A stretch of DNA of 64,000 nucleotides from the NCBI GenBank assembly GCA_963693305.1, contig OY855905.1, positions 2,074,201 to 2,138,200 of the forward strand, read 5' to 3'. Below the pieces are notes generated by a model. The model worked only from the letters and a program-made list of their open reading frames with translations. It searched no databases and was not told the origin of the DNA. A program made the position numbers and the translations under genes. Of this stretch, positions 13,601 to 22,792 are shown piece by piece. Within the stretch, counting starts at the first letter, position 1; every line of letters begins with the position of its first letter. The DNA is from Meandrina meandrites (lineage: Eukaryota; Cnidaria; Anthozoa; Scleractinia; Meandrinidae).

Positions 13601-14918
13601 CATAAGGAGTTGAACAACCCTTATGGGTTTCTGCGTAAACTCGAAGCCACTAAAAGGAGAATTGCTACATCCGCCCCCCTTTTCTGGGAGTACTAACCAC
13701 CCGATAAGCATAAACTGGGTCGTGTAGTCTAATGACCACAGTCAGCCCAATGCATTGGCATTTTCTAGACAATGTTCCTGATTTGCTCAAATTTTAAGGC
13801 AAAACGTGAAAATGCAGGTAAATTTATTAAAATGCACTAAAAAGGACCAAAGTAGAACAGAAGTCTTTTTTACAAATGTTCCAGGCTATAAAGTCCATGA
13901 AATGCTCCCTTGTGTAACTCACGCAGTCTGTTGCCAGTCAAATCTCTAACAAGGAAAGAAAAAATTTAAACGAGTTAATTTAGTGAAATTATTATTTTTG
14001 TCTTGTAAATAACGCTATTATATAACACCTCTGTCATTTTCCACTTTTGCAAGAAATCCTGATGGTCACAAAAAAACACATTATATTAAAAAAATCCGGT
14101 ACGATTTATGCTACTGATTGTCTTTGCTTACAACAGGATGAGTTGAGGTTGCCCAGCAAACGTTCCATTCGGGATAGTCTCGATTTTGTTGTAGTTTAAG
14201 GCCCTACAAGATGACAGAGAATAAGCTTCAAAAAAGCAAGAAAAAAAATTTAGTCGGGGACTTATCTAGGACTTTTGGGAGAAGTATATTACCTTTCTTG
14301 TTGTGTTTTATTGAGCAGTTGACCGATGGAGAGGAGTGGGGCATTTCTTTTGGTTTATGAAGAGCTTCGTGCGTATGCATGAGTGGCCAACACCTGCGCT
14401 CCTAGGATCGGTTTACATGTAGCATTCAGTTACTTACAAGCCCCTTGTTTTGTTTGGTATTCCTTTCATAAATTCAGAGGTGAGGTTTTGGATGTTCCGT
14501 TCATGACAGAAAATGGCAAATGGGATTTCAAGGGAAGGACTGTAAATGCCACAACCACAGTCATGGGTGCATCCTGGAGCTAGAGTGGAATGAAAGAACA
14601 TTGTAATAAATAAGCAAACAAACAAGCAAGCAGGCAAGCAAGCGGGCAAGTAAGTAAGTACGTAAGCAAGCAAGTAAGCAAGTGAGGAAGAAGGTAGGTA
14701 GGTAGGTAGGTAGGTAGGTAGGTAGGTAGGTAGGTAGGTAGGTAGGTAGGTAGGTAGGTAGGTAGGTAAGTAGGTAAGTAGGTAGGTAGGTAGGTAGGTA
14801 GGTAGGTAGGTAAGTAGGTAAGTAGGTAGGTAGGTAGGTAGGTAGGTAGGTAGGTAGCTAGGTAGCTAGGTAGCTAGGTAGGTAAGTAGGTAGGATAGGA
14901 TAGGATAGGATAGGATAG

Positions 14919-14965
<47 letters not shown>

Positions 14966-15369
14966 GGACTATCTACCTATCTAACTAACTACAAAAATTT
15001 AATAACAACAAATTCAAATAACAAAAAAAGAAAAGTCTGCTTTTCATGGAGGCCGTGTCTAAAATTTACTTAAAATTAAGATATTACTTCAAACTGGTAG
15101 GTAGGTAGGTAGGTAGGTAGGTAGGTAGGTAGGTAGGTAGGTAGGTAGGTAGGTAGGTAGGTAGGTAGGTAAGTAGGTAGGTAGGTAGGTAGGTAGGTAG
15201 GTAAGTAGGTAGGTAGGTAGGTAGCTAGGTAAGTAGGTAGGTAGGTAGGTAGGTAGGTAGGTAGGTAGGTAGGTAGGTAGGTAGGTAGGTAGGTCGGTCG
15301 GTAGGTAGGTAGGTAGGTAGGTAGGTAGGTAGGTAGGTAAGTAGGTAGGTAGGTAGGTAGGTAGGTAGG

Positions 15370-15420
<51 letters not shown>

Positions 15421-17049
15421 GTCAGTGAGTCAGTGAGTCAGTGAGTCAGTCAGTAAGTAAATAAGTAAATACAATACAATATTTTATTATATTTTATTTC
15501 ATTTCATTTTACTTTATATATGATTTTTCAGAACAAATTAACATAACATATCTAGTTTTAAATCTAACTTAGTAATTTAAATGATCAAACATTAAGAACA
15601 TTGAAAAATATATTTCAATAAAAATATATTAATATAGTGAGTGAATAAGCGAACAAAAAAACGAACGAAACGAACGAGCGAGTGAATGGGTGGATGGATA
15701 AATAAATGAATGGATGAATAACTGAATGGAAGAAGATTTCTGTACATGTATACCTATACATGGAGTTATCGGACAGTGAAGGTCACTCTCGCATTCTCCT
15801 CCTGGGCATGCAACAAGCAATGCTGGGAAAGACAATACAACATATGTTATGCCGACTAATATGAAATTTTATTTCTAACGACACGAGGTACGTCTAGAAG
15901 AATGGTGGAGGAATGGTGGAGTTTCTAATTCTCTGCTCTTGTCACTATATTGATCGGATGTCGTCCCGAGAATTTCCGAATTTTTTCAGCCGTCCCAGCC
16001 GTCCCAGACTACATATTTTTTTATTCCATACCTCCTTCCAGCAGACCGCGTATTCAAAATTCAAAATGGTCGCTTCAAAACAACAGACGCGTCAATAGCA
16101 GGTTGGCCGTGACTAGAATGGATACTCCAAAATCAGAAACCCGCTCGGAGATTGGAACCCATTTCTACATAATGTGCTACCCTCACTATGAAATGAAAGC
16201 TAACCACAAGCAAACCAGAATGAAACTAACCACAAGCAAGACGGAGTGGAACTAACCGCAAGCAAACAAAAGTTTGCTTGCGGCTTCAGCTGCACGTACC
16301 CCCATCTACTCGCATTGGCAATGCTAATCAGGATGAACGGTCAGAAAAGAGACAAAAACGAGTGAACTTTACACCTAATCTATGTGAGATTTAAATGCAA
16401 TCTGTAAACAGACGCCGAAGTTTCGTATCTGAGCTAGACGTATCAAGAACCACCGGATTCGAGAATTTAGCATGTACAAAAGTTGCTGATTTACGCTCAA
16501 AAAATACGCTTGAAATGAAAGTAAGAAACACCTGTGAGGTTTCAAGGCTGCTGCTTCTTCCTGTGTTCAAAATACAACTAAAAAAAGTGTGTCAGCCTGT
16601 GTCAAAACTTTCAAACGCAATAAAGCAACTTTTACGCTGTGAGTTAGTTTAAAAGAAAAATGGTGTTCTCTTTTATCTGTTCGCCGACTTGCTAAGTAAA
16701 TTGGAGACTACCTCAACGATTCCGTCGTCTTTGCCTTTAGGCTAACAAAACTGATGTGAAGAATTGAAGAACAAATAGCCACAGTTCAGGGCGTTCCAGT
16801 AGAACTTTACTTCTTTGCCGAGGTGGCAAGTTAAAATTAAGATATTTCTGTAAGGTATTGAAATGTTTCGCTCTAAGCTAAATTTTTAAGCTGGGACATC
16901 GGTATAATATAATAGATACATAGTTTACGTAAAGCTGCTGATCATGAGTTAGGCCTTTTAAAGCGCCTAAATTTTAACTTACCTGAGAAGCTTACAATGA
17001 TGCCTTTTAGCAAATAAGTTGAAGACTTCTTTCTTTGAATCCTACGCAT
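4348..17049 (-). CDS. LRR / Cys-rich / multi-TM receptor-like protein, complete gene
   Basis: A predicted cell-surface receptor of 1039 aa rebuilt from 16 coding exons on the minus strand: 17049-16983, 15822-15754, 14579-14438, 14203-14132, 13945-13874, 13177-13106, 12678-12607, 11793-11722, 11271-11200, 10727-10656, 10489-10418, 9543-9472, 8430-8246, 7268-7125, 6784-5249 and 4676-4348. Every border is AG/GT, all phases agree and the total, 3120 nt, is divisible by three. Order: signal peptide, LRR N-cap (about 46-92), nine LRRs (93-309), Cys-rich GCC2/GCC3-like stalk (310-555), about eight hydrophobic segments (556-930), hydrophilic tail (931-1039). The membrane part lacks rhodopsin-type GPCR motifs and resembles the C-termini of invertebrate and protist proteins with ephrin-receptor-like Cys-rich repeats. 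Ligand and signalling are unknown. Exon skipping or extra small exons cannot be excluded. Confidence 0.8.
4720..5075. repeat. Inverted-repeat element in the last receptor intron
   Basis: Sequence at 4720-4775 (acctaaactacgacatgtat and on) recurs inverted at about 5019-5075, with both arms including the cleavage-like run 'ccttcaccaagcctgcctgtc'. Inside, a unit of about 75 bp containing 'gggtccttcacgtatcaaag' is tandemly repeated near 4905 and 4980. It sits wholly between receptor exons 15 and 16 and has no coding frame. Confidence 0.65.
5249..6784 (-). CDS. Receptor exon 15: Cys-rich stalk end and membrane region
   Basis: This 1536-nt exon encodes residues 419-930. The first 135 residues continue the Cys-rich stalk ([31 protein letters not shown]). 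Hydrophobic segments follow at roughly 556-577, 656-676, 707-728, 764-787, 825-841, 847-866, 875-895 and 911-930. Between them lie a Cys-bearing loop ([13 protein letters not shown]) and the motif FLYENY...[11 protein letters not shown], which recurs in related multi-TM proteins. The exon ends at a GTAACC donor, so the frame's continuation to 5166 is intronic. Upstream of 6784 the frame reads through the acceptor into intron as well. Confidence 0.8.
7125..7268 (-). CDS. Receptor exon 14: GCC2/GCC3-like Cys-rich repeat
   Basis: A 144-nt exon in a frame with no start of its own. It encodes a Cys-rich repeat with [10 protein letters not shown] and ECKSCPTG, the C-x2-C-P-x-G pattern of GCC2/GCC3 (ephrin-receptor-like) repeats. 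Acceptor TTGCTAG and donor CAG/GTTATT fit phase 1 on both sides. The longer open frame visible across the same bases is the wrong frame. Confidence 0.8.
7471..7525 (+). repeat. tRNA-derived SINE head
   Basis: The stretch carries an A-box-like 'agggtggtagagc' and a B-box-like 'gggttcgag' about 35 bp apart, as in tRNA-derived SINEs. It cannot form a proper acceptor stem, so it is not a tRNA gene. It lies in the intron between receptor exons 13 and 14, antisense to the gene. Confidence 0.55.
8246..8430 (-). CDS. Receptor exon 13: first Cys-rich stalk exon
   Basis: This 185-nt exon follows the last LRR exon directly in phase 2 and ends in phase 1. It encodes [14 protein letters not shown], then [10 protein letters not shown], and then [11 protein letters not shown] and CLVCAAG, the start of the GCC2/GCC3-like stalk. 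No classic LRR C-cap was found, so this exon takes its place. The frame contains no ATG and was placed from its splice sites and Cys pattern. Confidence 0.78.
8856..8881 (+). repeat. Poly-G tract
   Basis: An uninterrupted G run of about 26 nt in a receptor intron. Long G runs are prone to length error in sequencing, so the exact length should not be trusted. Confidence 0.85.
9126..9362. repeat. Tandem duplication of about 116-120 bp, two diverged copies
   Basis: Two neighbouring units share 'actgctatgac', 'attgaatgta' and 'tttttaaaagaaa' and end near 'atcgca', with scattered substitutions. They lie in the intron between receptor exons 12 and 13. No function is apparent. Confidence 0.65.
9472..14203 (-). 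CDS. Receptor exons 4-12: nine LRRs, one per 72-bp exon
   Basis: Nine exons of exactly 72 nt, each bounded by AG/GT and each a phase-2 module encoding one 24-residue LRR: 14203-14132 ([15 protein letters not shown]), 13945-13874 ([15 protein letters not shown]), 13177-13106 ([15 protein letters not shown]), 12678-12607 ([15 protein letters not shown]), 11793-11722 ([15 protein letters not shown]), 11271-11200 ([15 protein letters not shown]), 10727-10656 ([15 protein letters not shown]), 10489-10418 ([15 protein letters not shown]) and 9543-9472 ([15 protein letters not shown]). The repeat consensus is L-x2-N-x-I/L-x2-I-x2-G-x-F-x2-L, the typical extracellular type. Symmetric phases mean any one exon can be skipped without breaking the frame. 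The exons are too short to show as ordinary open frames. Confidence 0.85.
9574..10350. repeat. Trinucleotide block (GTA/GCA-rich) in a receptor intron
   Basis: Almost 800 bp of GTG, GCA, GTA and AAC triplets, including a nearly pure GCAGTA run at about 10209-10315. It opens long homopolymeric frames on both strands (poly-Ser, poly-Ala/Val, poly-Leu), but these have no start context or domain and lie between LRR exons 12 and 11, so they are not genes. Confidence 0.9.
12803..12940. repeat. Impure trinucleotide repeat (GAT/GTT/GAC)
   Basis: A run of gat, gtt, ggt and gac/gag triplets in the intron upstream of the LRR exon at 12607-12678. It gives an Asp/Glu/Val-rich open frame with no sign of coding. 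Confidence 0.75.
14438..14579 (-). CDS. Receptor exon 3: LRR N-terminal cap
   Basis: A 142-nt exon encoding [14 protein letters not shown], then [17 protein letters not shown]. The C-x3-C-x-C-x(n)-C spacing is that of an LRR N-cap, and it splices in phase 2 straight into the first LRR exon ([13 protein letters not shown]). The acceptor is CTCTAG and the donor GTAAGTAAC. Confidence 0.8.
14690..14922. repeat. (GGTA)n microsatellite followed by (GGATA)n
   Basis: Tandem GGTA units with a few AAGTA and GCTA variants run to about 14893, then six GGATA units follow. It lies in the intron between receptor exons 3 and 2. Confidence 0.9.
15097..15470. repeat. (GTAG)n, (CAAT)n and (CAGT/GAGT)n microsatellite block
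   Basis: About 270 bp of GTAG units are followed by some 50 bp of CAAT units and then a short impure CAGT/GAGT run. The Leu-Pro-Thr-Tyr repeat frame it opens on the minus strand is an artefact. Same intron as the array at 14690-14922. Confidence 0.9.
15754..15822 (-). CDS. Receptor exon 2: end of signal peptide and mature N-terminus
   Basis: A 69-nt exon with acceptor TTTCCCAG and donor ATAG/GTATAC. It encodes [16 protein letters not shown] and PITPCI. Phases fit exon 1 (G+CA gives Ala) and exon 3 (G+CT gives Ala). The LLVAC stretch completes a hydrophobic signal peptide; cleavage is expected near ACPGG. Confidence 0.7.
16983..17049 (-). CDS. Receptor exon 1: start codon and signal peptide
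   Basis: Sixty-seven coding nt from ATG at 17049 to a strong CAG/GTAAGT donor. It encodes [16 protein letters not shown] and then IIVSFS. Joined to exon 2 this gives a basic n-region and a hydrophobic core, as in a secretory signal. It was chosen because its phase-1 end fits exon 2 and brings the coding length to a multiple of three. The 5' UTR and promoter were not located. Confidence 0.6.
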
Positions 17050-20000
17050 AATTCTAGAATAACTTAACAATAGAAGATGATTGTGAACAGGAGAGATGGA
17101 AGAACAAGCAATATATGACCGATAACTTTAAATGAAAAAACCTGAGCTATTCCAAACAAGCTTCCTTGCCTCTTTATAGAGCCTCAACGAATGTGCTTTG
17201 AGAATGAATACCATGCAAGTCAGGCAAGAAATAAGTTGTATTCACCGATATATGGTGAGAATTCAATCACACACGGCGCGTTATTTAGTATCGTCTCCCA
17301 CGAAACTTTCAATTGCCACTCCACAAATATAACTGAATGAAAGCAATGCAATAGAACAGTTGGTTCTTCAGCTACCATTCTTCCTAAATGAATCAATTCT
17401 CAAAGCAGTTAATATTCGACGTGATCTCATCACCAGCAAAAATAAAGGAAATTAACTTTGTTCATCTTCGTGCTGAGAACTGCTGAGCGTAGTTGAGCGT
17501 AGTCGTGAATGACTGCGTGCTCAGTTTTGCTGAGTTTTGTAACTGTATTAGTCAGATAAAGCAGAGTAGCCTGGGAAGGGAGGCTGTTTTTGGTGTTATT
17601 TTGTAACAGGAGTTTAGATTAAACCTTAAAATCAGCTTGTGCAAGCTTACCTTTTTACATTACTCCAAAATAATATATTTACTTACCTTGCTTTAATGCA
17701 AGAGGCAACGCTAAAGCAGATGTCCAGTGACCGCTCACATGTTGATTATTCTCAAGTTGGGTTAACTGTTGTTGTGTCTTCGAGTGGGTAAAAGCAAGAC
17801 TCAATTTTTTAGAATTCCGATCCCCTGTGGTTTTTTTAAGGAGTTTCAACTCCTAAACTAGCCATGGAAATCCCATCTTCAAACATAAGTCGTTAGTAAT
17901 TGGTCTCAACCTCTCCCAGTCTTGATGCTGGCAAGCTTTTTTCTGAGGTATCCTACGGTTAAAGGTAATTCTGTTCATCTCAGACAGAAAACGAATTAAT
18001 TTGATGGTCTTTAAAAATATTTCGACTTCGGTTTGGCATTAGTTGAACTTTCTCTATCGATTTAAACACGAATAATGATTTTCTTTCATAAAAAAGTTCA
18101 ACCTTAAAACAACCGCAAAACAGTTGCAAACTGAGATTGGATTTCCAGATAAATGAAAGCACACCTATTACTACCCTTGTTAAAAAAGCTGTATATATGT
18201 TTATATTTTTGAGAGATATGATTAATAATTGCTACTTTTGTTTTTCGTTTTTCACACGATACAGCCACTATGATTTGAATTGGCGTTGAAGTTTAAACAA
18301 CTACATTGCTGTTTTTCATCAAGTGATGTTGTGGAACATATTGTGCGACTGTGACAAAACGAAATATACAAACACCGAAAAGATTTTCCAGAGGAGTCAA
18401 TTCTGTGTAAGATTGACCTTAAATTGAAATAACCTTTTTTTTTAATTAAAATAAAACCTACAGCTGCTTCGACCAACACCATTGAGCTCACCTTTAATTG
18501 ATTCGGAATATTTCTGCACTTACTTTAAATGTTAATAACCTTTTCAAATTTAAGAAAATGTCACCATGTCATTGTTTACAGAACTTGATGTTTCCCTCCT
18601 TGTCAACCATGTTTAATCAGGCCTGTTTTCCCAAATTTTTCGCTGCCTTAGTTTGTTAGTACATATTCTCCAAATTCATTTCTGTCACTGCTCAATGATC
18701 TAGCACCTTTTATCAATCGCGTTATAACTATTTTTTTCCTTATAAACGTGAAAGAATCGAAAGAAACGCCTTCAATTGCTTTGGTTTTGCATCATCACCC
18801 TTTTCTGATTGGCTTAAAAAAAAAACTCGCGCCACTTTCTCAACCAATCAGAAGTAAAACCAAACCCAATCTAATCTCGTACCCAGATCTTCTCAATCCT
18901 TGTAGAGGGGTGTTTACCATTTACAAAAACCATCTGGTTGGAATATGTAATTTCTGACGTGTGAATGAATGAATTAGTCTGAAATTACTATTCTGACGGC
19001 ACGACTTAGAGGTTCGCGGGTTGTTCTGGGATGTTTAGGTATATATAGGTTTTTGGCGGGAGATTTAGGTCATTCTAGGTCGGTCAGTCTTCGTCTTCGC
19101 TCGCTTTTCTTTTTTCTTTAACATGTTGTTTGAACAGCTTTTGTAAATAGTCTATTGTAAATGTTCTAGTTTGTTTAGTTGAACCCTTTCCTCAGGGTTT
19201 CGTGCTGTTGCATTAGACGAGGAATACGTTTCCACACAATTTTGGCCACTTCTAAAGGGTGGTTTTAGTGGGTTTTCGTATCTGGCGTAGCACACCTTTG
19301 TATTTTTGGAAACAATAGTTGTTCTTTGTAAGATTTTAGATTGTTATCAGGATATCTTTTGCATTAGATGACTGACTGACGCATCCTCAATAAACTTTCA
19401 CATTGAATGTCTCGTGCTATAAGTGTAGTCAGAATTTCTATGCGTCAACATTTCATAACTGATTTTGAGTTAAAGGGAGAAATAAAAGGTTTAAAAATTA
19501 TCCAGCTGCACTGACTAGATTGAAAAGAAGGATAAACGTTTATTACCACGATTTGTGGCCCATAATTTACAGAACGTTCCAAACAGAATGATGTCAACCA
19601 TTTGATTTCCAACTGGAATTTCCGGGTTTTCCTTCTAAATGGAAAGCACCCTCTGTAAAAGCCATTTTTGCTCGCGTCAAATGTGTCAGAAATCTGACTA
19701 CTTGAACTACTTTCCAAAATGGGGAAAGACCAATAACACAATGTTGAGGAAGAATTGGGCAGGAAAAAGTCACCGCTAGATTCAAATCCTCACCCCAGCT
19801 GTCATAATTCATTTAAGAAACGTTCAAAAGAAGAAAGGGGTTTTGTAGAGCCTTGAAAACCCGCTGTATTTTCTGACAGCTCACTTTGCACGCGCGTAAA
19901 AGACAAAGTGTATATCATCTGCGCGCAAATGTTGACGCAGTTCATTAACCAATCAGAATGGCGAACTGGGCGGACTTGGCCAGATGTTTCTAACGAAGTG

Positions 20001-20930
20001 AGTAAACATCTTGGTACGAGATTAAACCCAATCCTCACTCGCTCACACACGTTTTCCCGCGCTTCGTGCCGGCTACATGTGTTCGTTTCGAGTTTTGATT
20101 GGTTTACTGCGTTGTCGAAGCCCTTTGTTATTGACCAGAGTGATATATGTAATATGGGTACTTTGGTTTTGGTGTTACGACACTCAATTGAAAACCGCTC
20201 TATACACACTCAGTTGTAAGTTAAAACTGGACAACTTTTAAAAAAAGTCTTCCAAAGTCAGGTTTTTTTATTTTTGTTTGTTTCCAAAAAAAATAATGGG
20301 GTATTTGTAAAGTAACGGAATCATTTGGTGTCGCGGGAACTATTGTTGGTATTAGTAGAAGTTTATAGGCTAGAAGTCTACATCTAGTATTTGGGTGCGC
20401 GCTATGTCTTTCGCGCAGGGCGGGAAAAGGCTATTTTGAGAACAAACCTTGCGCGCGAGAAAATGACGTAGTTTATTGGGAAGAAATGATGATGAGATTG
20501 CTGCAAGTTGTTGCAAATTACGGTCGAGGACGTAACTGGTTTATGAGGGTCGTTCATTTTGGTGGACTATGAAAAGAAATATAGAAGAAACTGACTTTTT
20601 TTTAGCATCCGCTTGAGGAAGGTGTTTGTCGATAGAGACGCGTCAAAGGGCAGTCAAGTCGAATGAACTAATCAGGAAAATAAACCAGGTCTAACTTGAA
20701 GGCGAGTGCTTCTCGGCCGACTTGCGAGCGAGCCAATCTAAAGTAACAAATGTTTCAACTTTATTGGCTACTGGTTAGCGGAAAAGCCGTTCTAAAAATA
20801 GTCTTCTCGCGAAATACATATCTCAAGGCCCATTGCTAGAGGTGTAGACTTCTAGCTTATGAACTTTTGCTATTAGCTATTGTACTGTGGTTTTGTTTTC
20901 TGTCCTTTGAATCCTTTGTTTCCTCTTTAA
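17050..20930. other. Gene-poor region upstream of the receptor
   Basis: No convincing exon is seen on either strand. Stretches near 18770-18910 and 19880-20110 share 'accaatcag' type motifs and look like old interspersed repeats. The promoter of the receptor should be near 17.05-17.5 kb, but no TATA box was recognised. Confidence 0.5.
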
Positions 20931-20937
20931 CACCAGG

Positions 20938-21621
20938 AAACTGCCAGAGTAAATATCTTTTGCACAGAGCCTGGATGAAAGCATGTTTCAAGCTTTAAAG
21001 TGAGTGACCACTCAAATGAAAGCTGTCGAGCAGTTATTTCATGTGGTACGCTGAATTCTAACCTTCTAGTCTTTCTTTAGAAGTCCGTTATGCCAGAGTC
21101 TAGAGACTATTCAGATAAAAGCTTTTTCAAAAGAAGTGTTCATGGCTCGCTCTTTGTTTTTCTAAACTATGCAAAGTTAAATTGAGTTCTTTCAGATATA
21201 AACCTGACAGAACGTATTGATTCAACAGCATCGGGGATTTTTCCCAACAATGACGGCGATTGACTCCGAATTCTTCATTCCTGATTCAAGAAACTGCCAG
21301 AGTAAATATCTTTTGTACAGAGCCTGGATGAAAGTATGCTTCAATCTGAGTGACCACTCAAATGAAAGCTGTCGAGCAGTTATTTCATGTGGTACGCTGA
21401 ATTCTAACCTTCTAGTCTTTCTTTAGAAGTCCGTTATGCCAGAGTCTAGTGACTATTCTTTCAAAAGAAGTGTTCATGGCTCGATCTTTGTTTTTCTAAA
21501 CTATGCAAAGTTAAATTGAGTTCTTTCAGATATAAACCTGACAGAACGTATTGATTCAACAGCATCGGGGATTTTTCCCAACAATGACGGCGATTGACTC
21601 CGAATTCTTCATTCCTGATTC
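20938..21621. repeat. Tandem duplication, period 353 bp
   Basis: Copy 1 starts at 20938 and copy 2 at 21291, both with 'aaactgccagagtaaatatc' and both ending in 'cgaattcttcattcctgatt'. Identity is very high apart from short deletions in copy 2, so the duplication is recent. Its frame, with several Cys codons, is short and lacks splice support. Confidence 0.85.
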
Positions 21622-21750
21622 CCTTGTTATAGAAAGCAAAAAAAAGTGGTTGTGAAGGGAAATCAAAGCTCTATATCAGAACCAAGCGCAGGCAAATTAA
21701 ATAAATGAAAATTGCTACACTGTAAATTCTGACCACTGAAAAAGATTCAG

Positions 21751-21823
21751 TGGTTCAGGTGGGATTCGAACCTACGACCGTCGGGTTGCATGTCTACTGC
21801 TCTACCATCTGAGCTAAAGAACC
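21751..21823 (-). repeat. tRNA-like sequence (SINE head or tRNA pseudogene)
   Basis: Read on the minus strand it has a perfect D stem (GCTC/GAGC), a B-box GGTTCGAATCC, and five paired bases at the end of the acceptor stem (GGTTC/GAACC). The anticodon stem does not pair and position 33 is A rather than U, so it is probably not a working tRNA. The tRNA-derived origin is clear. Confidence 0.65.
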
Positions 21824-22189
21824 ATGATTGGAAGAGCGCGTGAGTGAGTCCCAGTGCAGCAATTATCATGAAGGCTCGTGGGATATGTTCCTCTTGTAAA
21901 CTCTCACGTTCAAGCATAATGGAACTAAAATTTCAATAAATCTTTCATTGATAACGAGTTGTTCTGCCTTTTTCCACGGTGTCCAGGAACAACTGAGGAC
22001 AGGAACAAAGAGCTACTAACAATAATGTTAGTTTCAAATTGATTTTCCACTGATAACTTATTAACCCTGCTACATTACATGATATCTTTAACAATTAATT
22101 TGGATTTCTTTTCATGAATAAAAACAGATATAACAAATAGGCGTTTCCTGAGTTTTTTTTTTTTTTTTAAATAATTCTTTATTTGTTTG

Positions 22190-22635
22190 CAGTCAAACGC
22201 GCTGAACCGTAGCCACCCGACTAAGTTTTTGACATCTTTTTGACAAGTTTTTGATTAGTTTGATGGCTTCCGGTTGCACAACGGTTTATACGAACGATCT
22301 GTGAAACGTTCAGTTTCAACTGGTTTTACAAACCCAGAAAACATTTCCTGTGCGAAAAGTTATAAGTTTGACCAAATTTTTGTCGGCATAAAATTTATTT
22401 TTCGCTAGTTGAACTTGGCATAATCGCTCGTGCGAAGCGTTGTTTGAAACCCTTTTAAACTCTGACGTTTGAAGACGAATCATGCAACGGTTGATACCCC
22501 GCCTTCAATTTTTCAAGGCATCTGATTGGCAGTTTAAAGCAACCGGAAGCCGTAAAACTCATCAAAGTAATCAAAAACTTGTCAAAAAGATGTCAAAAAC
22601 TTTGTTGGGTGGCTACGGTTGAATGCGTTTGACTG
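22190..22635. repeat. 446-bp MITE with inverted repeats of about 90 bp
   Basis: The left end (cagtcaaacgc...ccgtagccaccc, then 'tttttgacatctttttgaca') recurs inverted at the right end (gggtggctacgg...gcgtttgactg). The arms are nearly identical over about 90 bp; the centre has no coding capacity. It ends about 40 bp from the 3' end of the LINE. Confidence 0.75.
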
Positions 22636-22677
22636 TAACAATAGACAATGTTTCACAACAGACAGTTTTTTTTACAA

Positions 22678-22710
<33 letters not shown>

Positions 22711-22792
22711 AATAAATAAATAAATAGAAATAATAATAGTACAAAATACAAATTGAAAAACTTACAGAAATAAAGTAACTAGGTAAAGTAAA

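Noticed and set aside
15089..15373. Minus-strand frame of Leu-Pro-Thr-Tyr repeats.
   Set aside because: Translation of the GTAG microsatellite.
21751..21823. tRNA gene on the minus strand.
   Set aside because: The anticodon stem does not pair, U33 is missing and two acceptor pairs are lost; reported as a SINE head or pseudogene.
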